Source: Pseudomonas sp. RIT-562 (GTDB lineage Bacteria > Pseudomonadota > Gammaproteobacteria > Pseudomonadales > Pseudomonadaceae). Taken from it: 64,000 bases of DNA. Below, piece after piece: positions 1-7,772 of the stretch (positions are counted from its first letter, which is position 1; each line of letters begins with the position of its first letter). The notes below the pieces were generated by a model. It was not told the origin of the DNA. It saw only the letters and a list, made by a program, of their open reading frames with translations, and did not search any database. The position numbers and the translations under genes are program-made. The stretch is from positions 186,001 to 250,000 of the forward strand of contig NZ_JAPJIV010000001.1 of the NCBI RefSeq assembly GCF_026241895.1, written 5' to 3'.

Positions 1-2
1 TG

Positions 3-248
3 ATCGAGGGCGCCGGAGTCAAGCTGGCTGCCAGCATCGACGAGATCGCCCAGGGCCTGGCCAGCAAGACGCCGATCGCGATTCAAAGCGATGAAGAGGA
101 AGCGCTGGCCAATGAGCTGGAGCAGATGGCGGATGAGATCGATGAAGGGCAACGCCTGGTGCAGACTCAGCTGGCATTGATCTGCCGACAGCTAGGGCCG
201 TTGCGGACCTTGGCGGCGCATCTCATCAAGGACACAGGGGGAGACTGA
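3..248 (+). CDS. 3' end of an unidentified protein (partial)
   Basis: An open frame enters from the left edge and stops with TGA at 246-248, giving the last 81 residues of a protein whose start lies outside the window. The visible part is acidic and probably helical, with Glu/Asp-rich stretches such as SDEEEALANELEQM, and has no recognisable catalytic motif, cysteine cluster or membrane segment. I do not recognise the family. It is convergent with the binding-protein gene that ends at 277, and a short AAGCTT-type repeat lies between them. Confidence 0.55.
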   Translation: MEGAGVKLAASIDEIAQGLASKTPIAIQSDEEEALANELEQMADEIDEGQRLVQTQLALICRQLGPLRTLAAHLIKDTGGD

Positions 249-254
249 AGACAG

Positions 255-273
255 AAGCTTCAAGCTTGCAGCT
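255..273. repeat. Short AAGCTT-type repeat
   Basis: The motif AGCTTCAAGCTTGCAGCTG lies in the 28-bp gap between two convergent genes. The same words (CTTGAAGCT, GCAAGCTT) recur around 48906-48987 at the end of gshB, so this is a dispersed repeat family distinct from the larger REP elements. Confidence 0.5.
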
Positions 274-276
274 GCC

Positions 277-1014
277 TCACATCCCATGCTGCTTGAACAA
301 CCGCGCATAACTCCCGTCCGCCTTCATCGCCGCGATCTCGCGATCGAATCCCGCGACGATCTGTTCGTGTCTGGGGTTCTTCAGGCTGACCAGGATATGC
401 AGGCTGTTCTCGCTCAAGGGCTTGGGCAGAAACTCTACCGAGTTGCGGACTTTGGCCGATTCCCGCGACAGGTAGTAACGCGCCACGAACTCATCTTCCA
501 ATGTCAGTTTTACCCGATCGGCAGCGAGCATTCGCACCGCCATGGCGAAGCTGTGCACGGGGACTTTCTGCAGCGACGCATCATCGTCGAATACCCGGGA
601 ATACGCGTACCCCCGCACCACCGCGATCGGGTAGGTGTGCAGTTGCTGCAGATTGTTGAATTCGATGGCGGCGTCCTTGCGCTTGAGGAAGCGCACCCGA
701 TTCAGCAGATACTCCGCCGAAAACTGCCCGATCCGGGTGCGTTCCTCGTTGTACCAGGCATTGACCAGCACGTCATAGCGGCCCTCGCCAACCCCGAGCA
801 AGGCGCGCGCCCAAGGCACCTGCTCGAAGTCGCTGGCATAACCGGCGCGGGCCAGAGCAGTGCTGACGATGTCTGTGGCCAACCCGCCATTGACCAGCGT
901 GGCATCGGTAAACGGTGGCCAGGCATCAGCCACCAGCCGCAGCTTTTCCGCCAGCGCATTCTGAAACAGCAACAGCAATCCAATCAGAGCAAAGGCACGA
1001 TGCACTCGCGGCAT
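277..1014 (-). CDS. Periplasmic substrate-binding protein (SBP_bac_3-like)
   Basis: A 245-residue protein with a clear signal peptide: basic MPRVHR, a Leu-rich core and an AEKL cleavage region near residues 22-23. The mature start KLRLVADAWPPFTD and the later motif LGVGEGRYDVLVNAW are typical of family 3 solute-binding proteins of polar amino-acid ABC transporters. No permease or ATPase gene is nearby, so it is an orphan binding protein that may work with distant components or as a sensor. Its N-terminal motif resembles that of the protein at 27381-28196. The ligand cannot be told from the sequence. Confidence 0.85.
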   Translation of the reverse strand: MPRVHRAFALIGLLLLFQNALAEKLRLVADAWPPFTDATLVNGGLATDIVSTALARAGYASDFEQVPWARALLGVGEGRYDVLVNAWYNEERTRIGQFSAEYLLNRVRFLKRKDAAIEFNNLQQLHTYPIAVVRGYAYSRVFDDDASLQKVPVHSFAMAVRMLAADRVKLTLEDEFVARYYLSRESAKVRNSVEFLPKPLSENSLHILVSLKNPRHEQIVAGFDREIAAMKADGSYARLFKQHGM

Positions 1015-1182
1015 GCTGGAAAATCCTTGGCGGGCGGGCTGTCATCGAAGATTACACAAAGACGATCGGGCCGCACGAATTGAATGATGGCATTTTGGCC
1101 TTTATCACAGATTTCTTCGTCATCAAGACATCTTCGGTCCAGGCGCCTAGTATCAGAGCGAAGTCGAACAAGGAATTTGAAA

Positions 1183-1635
1183 ATGACAGTTGAATGGGTC
1201 TGCAAACACCATAGCGATCTGGGCAAAGAGCAGCTGTACGCCATTCTGCAATTGCGCGCCGAGGTGTTCGTGGTCGAGCAGAAGTGTGTGTACCAGGATA
1301 TCGACGGCCAGGATCTCGAAGGCGACACCTGCCATCTAATGGCCTGGAACGAAGACCGGCTGGTGGCTTATCTGCGCCTGCTCGACCCGGAAACGCAGGG
1401 CGGTGATGTGGTGATCGGTCGGGTGATCATTGCACCCGAGGTGCGCGGCACCGGCCTGGGGCATGACCTGATGGCCCAGGCGCTGAAACAGGCAGAAAAG
1501 CACTGGCCAGAGATGCCGATCTATCTGTCGGCGCAGGCGCATTTGCAGGGTTATTACGGGCGGTATGGGTTTGTGGTGGCGGGTGAGGAATATATGGAGG
1601 ATGGCATTCCCCATATAGGTATGCGTCGTCCTTGA
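1183..1635 (+). CDS. GNAT family N-acetyltransferase (ElaA-like)
   Basis: A 150-residue protein. The start at 1183 (MTVEWVCKHH) was chosen over an upstream in-frame ATG at 1084 because AAGGA lies 8-12 bases before it and the family begins close to this residue. It shows the ElaA/GNAT pattern: LYAILQLRAEVFVVEQ near the N-terminus, then a central V-I-I-APEVRGTGLGHDLM segment that matches the acetyl-CoA pyrophosphate-binding loop (R/Q-x-x-G-x-G/A), and YYGRYGF near the C-terminus. It should transfer an acetyl group from acetyl-CoA to an amine; the substrate is unknown. It is monocistronic and convergent with the winged-helix gene across a REP pair. Confidence 0.88.
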   Translation: MTVEWVCKHHSDLGKEQLYAILQLRAEVFVVEQKCVYQDIDGQDLEGDTCHLMAWNEDRLVAYLRLLDPETQGGDVVIGRVIIAPEVRGTGLGHDLMAQALKQAEKHWPEMPIYLSAQAHLQGYYGRYGFVVAGEEYMEDGIPHIGMRRP

Positions 1636-1642
1636 GGGACTC

Positions 1643-1715
1643 ATCGCGAGCAGGCTCACTCCCACAGCCTCTGTGTTCAATGGAGATCCAATGTAGGAGT
1701 GAGCCTGCTCGCGAT
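1643..1715. repeat. REP inverted pair (GCGAGCAGGCTCACTCC type)
   Basis: Two arms, ATCGCGAGCAGGCTCACTCC at 1643 and its reverse complement ending at 1715, face each other around a loop of roughly 27 bp. The element fills the gap between the convergent GNAT and winged-helix genes. The same type recurs at 55503-55566 and 58846-58897. Confidence 0.9.
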
Positions 1716-1741
1716 GCCTTGAGTTGCAGCACCGCAAAAAG

Positions 1742-2032
1742 TCAGGGGTACTCAAGCACCGCTTTCACCTGCTGCAAATTGCGCTCGATCCATCCCCGAT
1801 CAATCGCCCCCCAATCGCGAATCCGGTAGCGCCCGGCATGATTGCGCGCACCCTCCTCCTGCTCAAACTCGCAGACGATATCCAGGTCTGCCAGCGCCGC
1901 AATGGTGTCCTGCGCCGTGCGGCGCGGCATGCCGGTAACCTCGGTCAACGCCGGGACGCTGCTGGCGATCCCGCTGTCGATCAGGTAAGCCACGTATAAG
2001 CGGCGGTAGAAGCTGGTTTTGGTCTTGCTCAC
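1742..2032 (-). CDS. Small winged helix-turn-helix protein
   Basis: A 96-residue protein starting MSKTKTSFYRRLYVAYLID. The central segment (about residues 28-55), PALTEVTGMPRRTAQDTIAAL, reads as a helix-turn-helix: helix, turn at Gly-Met-Pro, recognition helix with RRTAQDT. It is followed by a beta-wing-like stretch around residues 55-75. The C-terminal part (RDWGAIDRGWIERN) has no known motif. It probably binds DNA as a small regulator; no effector domain is present. It lies 51 bp downstream of the metallopeptidase gene on the same strand, so the two could be cotranscribed, although a single REP arm lies between them. Confidence 0.72.
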   Translation of the reverse strand: MSKTKTSFYRRLYVAYLIDSGIASSVPALTEVTGMPRRTAQDTIAALADLDIVCEFEQEEGARNHAGRYRIRDWGAIDRGWIERNLQQVKAVLEYP

Positions 2033-2060
2033 GTTTTTGTCCTTTGTTGTTGGAGATCAG

Positions 2061-2087
2061 AAGATCGCAGCCTTCGGCAGCTCCTAC
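2061..2087. repeat. Single REP arm (GATCGCAGCCTTCGGCAGCTCCTAC type)
   Basis: One unpaired arm of the AGATCGCAGCC..GGCAGCTCCTAC family, also seen paired at 18921, 27208, 30368, 36416 and 54101. It overlaps the 3' end of the minus-strand metallopeptidase gene, whose TAG stop at 2084-2086 lies inside the repeat's CTCCTAC end. Confidence 0.8.
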
Positions 2088-2575
2088 AACATGTCCCGCC
2101 ACGTCAGGTACACCCGCAGATCAAACTCCACCTGGTGATAGCCCGGCAGCATGTGTTCGCACAACTTGTAGAACGCCTTGTTGTGATCCGACTCCTTGAA
2201 GTGCGCCAGCTCGTGCACCACGATCATTTTCAGGAACTCGGACGGAGCCTCCTTGAACAACGACGCCACCCGGATCTCCTTCTTCGCCTTGAGCTTGCCG
2301 CCCTGCACCCGAGAAATGGTGGTGTGCAGGCCGAGGGCGCGATGGGTCAGGTCCAGGCGGTTGTCGAACAGCACCTTGTCGATCGCCGGAGCATTGCGCA
2401 GGTATTCCTGCTTGAGGTCCAGCGCATAGGTGTACAGCGCCTTGTCGCTCTGGACGCCATGTTTTTCCGGATAGCGCCGGGTCAGGTACTCGCCCAGCCG
2501 ATCTTCGGATATCAGCTGGCGTACCTGATCCTGCAGCGCGGCGGGATAGGCCTGGAGGTATTTCAACGCAATCAT
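2084..2575 (-). CDS. YgjP-like zinc metallopeptidase (DUF45/M48-like)
   Basis: A 163-residue cytoplasmic protein with the zinc motif HELAH in VVHELAHFKESDHNKAF (about residues 120-136). The two His are predicted zinc ligands, the Glu is the general base, and the downstream His in SDHNKAF fits the third ligand of YgjP-type metallopeptidases. KALYTYALDLKQEYL and FDNRLDLTHRALGLHT occupy the N-terminal half. The substrate of this family is not known. The TAG stop falls within a REP arm, so the last codon context is repeat-derived. It sits upstream of the small winged-helix gene on the same strand. Confidence 0.85.
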   Translation of the reverse strand: MIALKYLQAYPAALQDQVRQLISEDRLGEYLTRRYPEKHGVQSDKALYTYALDLKQEYLRNAPAIDKVLFDNRLDLTHRALGLHTTISRVQGGKLKAKKEIRVASLFKEAPSEFLKMIVVHELAHFKESDHNKAFYKLCEHMLPGYHQVEFDLRVYLTWRDML

Positions 2576-2622
2576 GAAAAGGGCAGCATCAAGGACGAAA
2601 ACAGGCCGCTAGTGTAGCGAAT

Positions 2623-4746
2623 TCACGGGGTCAGCGTGTTCCAGTCGAACGGCACGACAAATTCGCCAACGTCTTCGGCCATCATCGGTCGCGCTACCAG
2701 GAAACCCTGCACATATTCACAGCCGTGCGCCTGCAGCCATTCATATTGCGCGATGGTTTCCACGCCCTCGGCAATGACCAGGATCGCGTACTGGCGGCAC
2801 AGATCAATCACATTGCTGACCAATGCCGCATCCCGGGATGAATGCGGCAACCGGGCGATCAGATGCCGATCGATTTTCAGCGTGTCCAGCTCCAGATCAC
2901 GCAGATGCGACAACGAACAGGCCCCGGAACCGAAGTCATCCAGCGCCACACGCACCCCCAGGTTACGCAACAGACGCAGCTGCTTGCGGGTTTCCTCGGG
3001 GTTTTGCGCCAATGCCTCTTCGGTGACTTCGACTTCCAGATGGCGCGGTTGCAACCCATGGCGCTCCAGCACCTGGCGTAACTCGGTGACCAGGTGCGGC
3101 ATGCCGAACTGAGTACTGCTCAAGCTGACGCCCAGTACCAGGTCCTCGGCAAACAGGGTTTCCCACGCCTTGCGCTGGCCCGCGCCGCGCTGGTAAATCC
3201 AGCTGCCCAGGCGACTGATCAGCCGCGCTTCTTCCAGCAATGGCAAAAACAGCCCCGGCGGCACATCACCCACGCTGGGATGCTGCCAGCGCAAAAGGGC
3301 TTCGAACCCACGAATCTGCCCGCCATTAATAGCCACCTGTGGCTGGTAGACCAGGTTGAAATCGCGATTTTCGATGGCGTCCCGCACGCTCTCTTCAAGC
3401 ATCAGTCGCGAGCGCGCGCGGCCATTCATTTCGTGGTCGTAGAAACGGTACTGCTGGCGCCCGGCACGTTTGGCTTCGTACATGGCAATGTCGGCCGCAC
3501 GCAACAACCCATCCAGGTTGGAGCCGCAGTCCGGGAAGGTGGCGATGCCGATACTGGCACCCAGCGCGACATCCAGGCCATCAATCTGCTGACAGACAGA
3601 CACCCGCTCGATCAACTTCTCGGCAATCCGCGCCGCCTGCTCGGGAAATTCCAGGTCCAGCAGCGCGGTAAACTCATCGCCGCCCATGCGGGCGAGGATA
3701 TCCAGGGGCTGCAAACAGGCCTTCAATTGTTCGGATACCCAGCGTAGCACCCGATCGCCAACGTCATGACCGAGTGAATCATTGACCCGCTTGAAGCCAT
3801 CAAGGTCCAGGTACAACAGCACCCACACGCTTTCGGAGCGCTCACCACGCAGCAACAGGTTCTCGACTGTCTGATAAAACCCGCGGCGGTTGAGCAGCCC
3901 GGTGAGGGGATCGGTGATGGCCTGGAACTCAAGCTGCTGATGCAGATGGCGCACGACGGACATGTCGAGCACCGTTACCACCATGGCATGTTGCTCGGCA
4001 GGCAATGGCGCACAGGACAGGGCAACCGGCACCTGCTGATTGGGGGCGGTTCGCAGCAGTGCATCGTGCAGGCGTAGGGTTTCCCCACGGCGGTAGCCGG
4101 CCAGCAGTTCGGAATCCGCCCACACCGGAATATGCGGTTTTTGCAGAAAATCGAGAAATTCCTGACCTTGCAGCTCCTGCACAGTGGCACTGAGCATCCG
4201 CGACATCGCCGGATTGGCAAAACGTATCAGGCCGCCCTCGTCGACCACCAGAATGCCCTCGGCCGCGTTATCCAGGACCGATGCATTAAAGGCTCGCGCA
4301 AGCTCCAGATCATGACTCAGGCGCTGCAGGGCACGGCGATTACGTTGGTGTTCGAGTAACGCCTGGACTTTCGGCTTGAGAATCTGCGGGTCGAAGGGTT
4401 TGAACAGATAGTCCACCGCTCCGCTGGCGTACCCCTTGAGGACGGCATCCTGGGACTGTTCGTTGGCCGTGAGAAAAATGATCGGGGTAAGGCGGGTTCG
4501 CTGACTCCCGCGCATCAGCTGCGCGACTTCAAAGCCGTCCATGCCTGGCATCTGCACATCCAGCAGTACCAGGTCGACGTCATGCTCCAGCATCAGGCTC
4601 AAGGCCTCGAAACCGGAAGCGGCGGTCATGACCTGCCAATCCTCGCGCTCCAGCAAGGCCCGCATGCTAATCAGGTTTTCCGGGTAATCGTCGACGATCA
4701 ACAGAATTGAATTGCCTTCACCTGGCGTAAGTGGCCCGCATTCCAT
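2623..4746 (-). CDS. Response regulator with PAS, GGDEF and EAL domains
   Basis: A 707-residue cytoplasmic signalling protein. Residues ~13-130 form a receiver domain with VDDYPEN, the phospho-acceptor Asp in LVLLDVQMPGMDGF and the KPFDPQ lysine. A PAS-like segment follows (~155-275: NAAEGILVVDEGGLIRFANP). A GGDEF domain (~275-440) carries an intact RMGGDEF, and an EAL domain (~450-700) carries FEALLRWQHP, DDFGSGACSL and IAEGVET. Both cyclic-di-GMP synthesis and hydrolysis therefore look possible; many such proteins use the GGDEF only to bind GTP. No cognate histidine kinase lies next to it, so the phosphodonor is unknown. It is monocistronic and divergent from the alginate lyase gene. Confidence 0.92.
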   Translation of the reverse strand: MECGPLTPGEGNSILLIVDDYPENLISMRALLEREDWQVMTAASGFEALSLMLEHDVDLVLLDVQMPGMDGFEVAQLMRGSQRTRLTPIIFLTANEQSQDAVLKGYASGAVDYLFKPFDPQILKPKVQALLEHQRNRRALQRLSHDLELARAFNASVLDNAAEGILVVDEGGLIRFANPAMSRMLSATVQELQGQEFLDFLQKPHIPVWADSELLAGYRRGETLRLHDALLRTAPNQQVPVALSCAPLPAEQHAMVVTVLDMSVVRHLHQQLEFQAITDPLTGLLNRRGFYQTVENLLLRGERSESVWVLLYLDLDGFKRVNDSLGHDVGDRVLRWVSEQLKACLQPLDILARMGGDEFTALLDLEFPEQAARIAEKLIERVSVCQQIDGLDVALGASIGIATFPDCGSNLDGLLRAADIAMYEAKRAGRQQYRFYDHEMNGRARSRLMLEESVRDAIENRDFNLVYQPQVAINGGQIRGFEALLRWQHPSVGDVPPGLFLPLLEEARLISRLGSWIYQRGAGQRKAWETLFAEDLVLGVSLSSTQFGMPHLVTELRQVLERHGLQPRHLEVEVTEEALAQNPEETRKQLRLLRNLGVRVALDDFGSGACSLSHLRDLELDTLKIDRHLIARLPHSSRDAALVSNVIDLCRQYAILVIAEGVETIAQYEWLQAHGCEYVQGFLVARPMMAEDVGEFVVPFDWNTLTP

Positions 4747-5068
4747 GCTGCTTCTCTTCGTTCGGGGAGTCAGGCCGGGTTCTCGTGAAAACCGGACAAA
4801 TACTAAGCCCTCACTCTAGACCTGGATCCAAGAAAGCAGTAGCTGTCAGAGCGCCATCATCTAACTAAAGCGTTAATTCGCCGACTAACGGTCACGCCTG
4901 CAGCCCTTTGAAACCGGGGAAGATGGCCTTTTAACAGGATTTTGACGTCATCCATCTGTCAGTTTTGCGTTAACAATGCAGCTCGCTGCGCTTATAAAGA
5001 TCGCCCTCCGAGCTGCGTGCCAGAGCGTCTGGTACGTGCGTGCAAGTAAATCTGTGGAAGCTGTGTCT
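4747..5068. other. Intergenic region between divergent genes
   Basis: This 322-bp gap separates the start of the REC-PAS-GGDEF-EAL gene from the start of the alginate lyase gene and must hold both promoters. A TTGACG word followed by GTTAACA lies around 4942-4976, but I cannot fit a convincing -35/-10 pair. A frame open upstream of the lyase ATG from 4976 lacks a signal peptide and a ribosome site, so I do not count it as coding. No repeat or RNA structure stands out. Confidence 0.5.
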
Positions 5069-5737
5069 ATGATCGATCTCGCAACCTGGAACCTGAGTGT
5101 TCCTGTCGGCAACCCGCCCTACACCGTTGAAACTGCAAAATTGGTGAAGGGGTTCAAGGATCAATACTTCCATTCCAATACCGGCACACTATTCTTCTGG
5201 TCGCCGGTCACCGGCACCCGCACTGAAAACGCCAAGTACCCGCGTACCGAACTGCGCGAGACCTACAGCAACGGCACGCTTCGCAACTGGTACTACCCCG
5301 ACGCCGACAACTCCCTTCGCGCAACCCTTGCCGTCAACCAGGTGCCGAGCTCGGGCAAGCTGGTGATCGGGCAAATTCACGCTTATGAAAGCCAGAAACC
5401 CATGGTGAAACTGGAGTACCAGTACAAGACCAAAACCCAAACAGGCAACATCGTCGCCAAAGTACGTATGCACCCCGATGATGGCGAGGGTCGGGTCATT
5501 ACGCTGGCAACCGGCGTCAAGCTCGACCAGCAGTTTTCCTACCTTATTCACCTGAGTCCGGGTGGCGCGCTGGGGATCAGCGCAGCGGGTTATCAATGGG
5601 ATACCAATATCAGCGCTACCTGGCGCGTGAAACCGCTGTATTTCAAGGCGGGAGTCTATGTACAGGACAACACGGGATACACCAGCGAGGGTGCGAAGGT
5701 GACGTTCAGCAAACTGGATATTGATCACGATAAATAA
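5069..5737 (+). CDS. PL7 family alginate lyase
   Basis: A 222-residue protein. The start at 5069 (MIDLATWNLSVPVG) is preceded by GTGGAAG 8 bases upstream. It has the three hallmark PL7 regions: R-T-E-L-R-E near residue 52, QIHA near residue 88 with the catalytic His, and YFKAGVYVQD near residue 192 with the catalytic Tyr region. It should cleave alginate by beta-elimination. The length and the ATW-NL start resemble the P. aeruginosa PA1167 lyase as I recall it. I see no signal peptide, so export, if any, is by another route or not at all. It stands alone, with no alginate biosynthesis genes nearby, and shares a bidirectional terminator with fba. Confidence 0.9.
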   Translation: MIDLATWNLSVPVGNPPYTVETAKLVKGFKDQYFHSNTGTLFFWSPVTGTRTENAKYPRTELRETYSNGTLRNWYYPDADNSLRATLAVNQVPSSGKLVIGQIHAYESQKPMVKLEYQYKTKTQTGNIVAKVRMHPDDGEGRVITLATGVKLDQQFSYLIHLSPGGALGISAAGYQWDTNISATWRVKPLYFKAGVYVQDNTGYTSEGAKVTFSKLDIDHDK

Positions 5738-5751
5738 TATCTCCGGCAATA

Positions 5752-5777
5752 AAAAACCCGCGTCGCTGCGGGTTTTT
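5752..5777. terminator. Bidirectional intrinsic terminator (alginate lyase / fba)
   Basis: AAAAACCCGC, a 6-base loop and GCGGGTTTTT form a perfect 10-bp stem with A and T runs on both sides. It can end transcription of the alginate lyase on the plus strand (stop at 5737) and fba on the minus strand (stop at 5801). Confidence 0.93.
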
Positions 5778-5800
5778 CATGATCGGTGATCGCTGGAGAC

Positions 5801-6865
5801 TTAGTTGACCTTAGCGTTCAACTCACCTTTCAGATAACGCTGATACATCCCTTCCAGGGAGATCGGCTTGATCTTCGAAGCGTTGCCGGCAGTGCCGAAG
5901 GCTTCGTAGCGAGCGATGCACACGTCGCGCATGGCAGTGACGGTGGCGCCGAAGAACTTGCGTGGGTCGAACTCGCTTGGGTTGGTAGCCATCAGGCGAC
6001 GCATCGCACCGGTGGAAGCCAGGCGCAGGTCGGTGTCGATGTTGACCTTGCGCACGCCGTGCTTGATGCCTTCGACGATTTCTTCAACCGGTACGCCGTA
6101 GGTTTCTTTGATGTCGCCGCCGTACTGGTTGATGATCGCCAGCCAATCCTGAGGTACCGAAGACGAACCGTGCATAACCAGGTGAGTGTTGGGAATGCGT
6201 TTGTGGATCTCTTTGATACGGTCGATCGCCAGCACGTCGCCGGTAGGCGGCTTGGTGAACTTGTAAGCGCCGTGGCTGGTACCGATGGCGATTGCCAGGG
6301 CATCAACCTGAGTGCGCTTGACGAAGTCAGCGGCTTCTTCCGGGTCGGTCAGCATCTGGCTGTGATCCAGAACGCCTTCGGCGCCGATGCCGTCTTCTTC
6401 ACCGGCCATACCGGTTTCCAGCGAACCCAGGCAGCCCAACTCGCCTTCTACCGAAACGCCGCAGGCGTGAGCCATGGCTACAGTTTGCTGGGTGACACGA
6501 ATGTTGTAGTCGTAGTCAGTCGGGGTCTTGCCGTCTTCGCCGAGCGAGCCGTCCATCATCACCGAGCTGAAGCCCAGCTGGATCGAGCGCTGGCAGACAT
6601 CAGGGCTGGTGCCGTGATCCTGGTGCATGCACACCGGGATGTGCGGGAATTCTTCGATAGCTGCCAGGATCAGGTGACGCAGGAACGGCGCACCGGCGTA
6701 TTTGCGAGCACCGGCCGAAGCCTGGACGATCACCGGGGAGTCAGTCTTGTCAGCGGCTTCCATGATGGCGCGCATCTGCTCAAGGTTGTTGACGTTGAAG
6801 GCTGGAACGCCGTAGCCGAACTCGGCTGCGTGGTCCAACATCTGGCGCATGCTGATAAGTGCCAT
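5801..6865 (-). CDS. fba: Class II fructose-1,6-bisphosphate aldolase
   Basis: A 354-residue zinc-dependent aldolase that interconverts fructose-1,6-bisphosphate with dihydroxyacetone phosphate and glyceraldehyde-3-phosphate. It begins [19 protein letters not shown]. Motifs of the class II family include [16 protein letters not shown] with zinc-ligand His, [29 protein letters not shown] and [12 protein letters not shown]. The length matches the longer CbbA-type class II enzymes common in Pseudomonas. It is the last gene of a minus-strand series tktA-epd-pgk-lipoproteins-fba, with a REP pair 5' of it suggesting its own promoter. Pseudomonas lacks phosphofructokinase in most strains, so the main use is gluconeogenic. 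Confidence 0.97.
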   Translation of the reverse strand: MALISMRQMLDHAAEFGYGVPAFNVNNLEQMRAIMEAADKTDSPVIVQASAGARKYAGAPFLRHLILAAIEEFPHIPVCMHQDHGTSPDVCQRSIQLGFSSVMMDGSLGEDGKTPTDYDYNIRVTQQTVAMAHACGVSVEGELGCLGSLETGMAGEEDGIGAEGVLDHSQMLTDPEEAADFVKRTQVDALAIAIGTSHGAYKFTKPPTGDVLAIDRIKEIHKRIPNTHLVMHGSSSVPQDWLAIINQYGGDIKETYGVPVEEIVEGIKHGVRKVNIDTDLRLASTGAMRRLMATNPSEFDPRKFFGATVTAMRDVCIARYEAFGTAGNASKIKPISLEGMYQRYLKGELNAKVN

Positions 6866-7007
6866 TGTGTGTGTCTCTCCCGGTTTGGGTCGTTAATCGT
6901 GCCAGCCTGCCGTAGCGGCGGCGGCTATTCAAGTTATTGCAGATCGGGGGTTAGCCCCGGCCTGCCAATTCAGTGGTGCAAATTCTCAAGAACTACACAG
7001 ATCCCCT

Positions 7008-7095
7008 GTGGGAGCGGGCTTGCTCGCGAATGCGGTTATACATTCAATATCTATGCAAGCTGATCCAACGCCTTCGCGAGCAAGCCCGCTCCCAC
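7008..7095. repeat. REP inverted pair (GTGGGAGCGGGCTTGCTCGCGAA type)
   Basis: GTGGGAGCGGGCTTGCTCGC at 7008 and its reverse complement ending at 7095 flank a loop of about 40 bp. It lies between the codirectional MliC-type gene and fba. The same family recurs at 17076, 46249 and 63392, with single arms at 31802 and 35619. Confidence 0.92.
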
Positions 7096-7125
7096 ATTTG
7101 GATCTCTGTAAATCAATAAATCGTC

Positions 7126-7458
7126 TTACTCGGCTTTACAGCCGCGGCCTATCAAATCATTGGTGGCGACCCAGTAAACCAGGCCTTCCTCACCTTTCAT
7201 GTGAAACGCCAACATGTCGTTGCTGTACAGCGCACCCGAGGCGCCAGGCTCCTGCTTCAGGCGGTAGACCTGATCGGCACCACCCAGGCGCACATCAACT
7301 GCCTCGCGACTGGCATCGGCGTAGCGCCACAACACTTTGGCCTGGCTGTCACAGGTCCAGGTGGTCCAGTTGTCTGTCGATTCGGCAGGCGTAAACAGGT
7401 TGAAATTTGAGCAACCTGCCAGCAATGCCAATGCCGTAACGGCGATAATACCTTTCAT
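7126..7458 (-). CDS. MliC-type lipoprotein (c-type lysozyme inhibitor family)
   Basis: A 110-residue lipoprotein. The start at 7458 (MKGIIAVTALALLAGCSN) has GAGGAAC just upstream and gives a clean lipoprotein signal with lipobox LLAGC, so Cys 15 should be lipidated. The mature part carries the MliC-like pattern WTCDSQAKVLWRY early and AFHMKGEEG late, with a C-terminal Cys (GRGCKAE) that could pair with the Cys in WTCD. Members of this family block host or competitor c-type lysozyme at the cell envelope. It is the second of two small lipoprotein genes between pgk and fba. Confidence 0.8.
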   Translation of the reverse strand: MKGIIAVTALALLAGCSNFNLFTPAESTDNWTTWTCDSQAKVLWRYADASREAVDVRLGGADQVYRLKQEPGASGALYSNDMLAFHMKGEEGLVYWVATNDLIGRGCKAE

Positions 7459-7515
7459 CCATGTTCCTCGGCTGACAGCGTCCGCCACCAGCACTGGGTA
7501 AAAGAGTCAGACCCG

Positions 7516-7737
7516 TCAAGGGCAACCATGTTCCTTGGCTGGGGTCCGGGTCTCATATTTGTCCAGGCCATCAGGCCCGGAACGCTTGTTGATCACCGGG
7601 TTGGTCTCGGCCTGCCAGTCAGCCTGGTAGCAGCCTTTCTCCACCTCGGACGGTGCCGGCTCCGGCGTCGCCTTGGGATTGCTCCCGCAAGCAGCCAACG
7701 AAGCCACCACGATCAACAGCGCTAACGTCTTGACCAT
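7516..7737 (-). CDS. Small hypothetical lipoprotein
   Basis: A 73-residue protein starting at 7737 (MVKTLALLIVVASLAACGSN), with GGGAG 10-12 bases upstream. The lipobox LAAC predicts lipidation. The mature part is short and polar (PEPAPSEVEKGCYQADW), with two more cysteines (KGCYQ and HGCP) that could form a disulphide. I recognise no domain. It begins 35 bp after pgk on the same strand and is followed by the MliC-type gene 57 bp on, so it is probably in the pgk operon. PAO1 has two small hypothetical genes at the matching position as I recall. Confidence 0.75.
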   Translation of the reverse strand: MVKTLALLIVVASLAACGSNPKATPEPAPSEVEKGCYQADWQAETNPVINKRSGPDGLDKYETRTPAKEHGCP

Positions 7738-7772
7738 GTGAACACTCCCTTTCCTGGTCAACGGAGCCGACC

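Noticed and set aside
5786..7063. Long plus-strand open frame of 425 codons opposite fba
   Set aside because: It is the high-GC mirror of fba, whose motifs are complete; the frame has no known domain or ribosome site.
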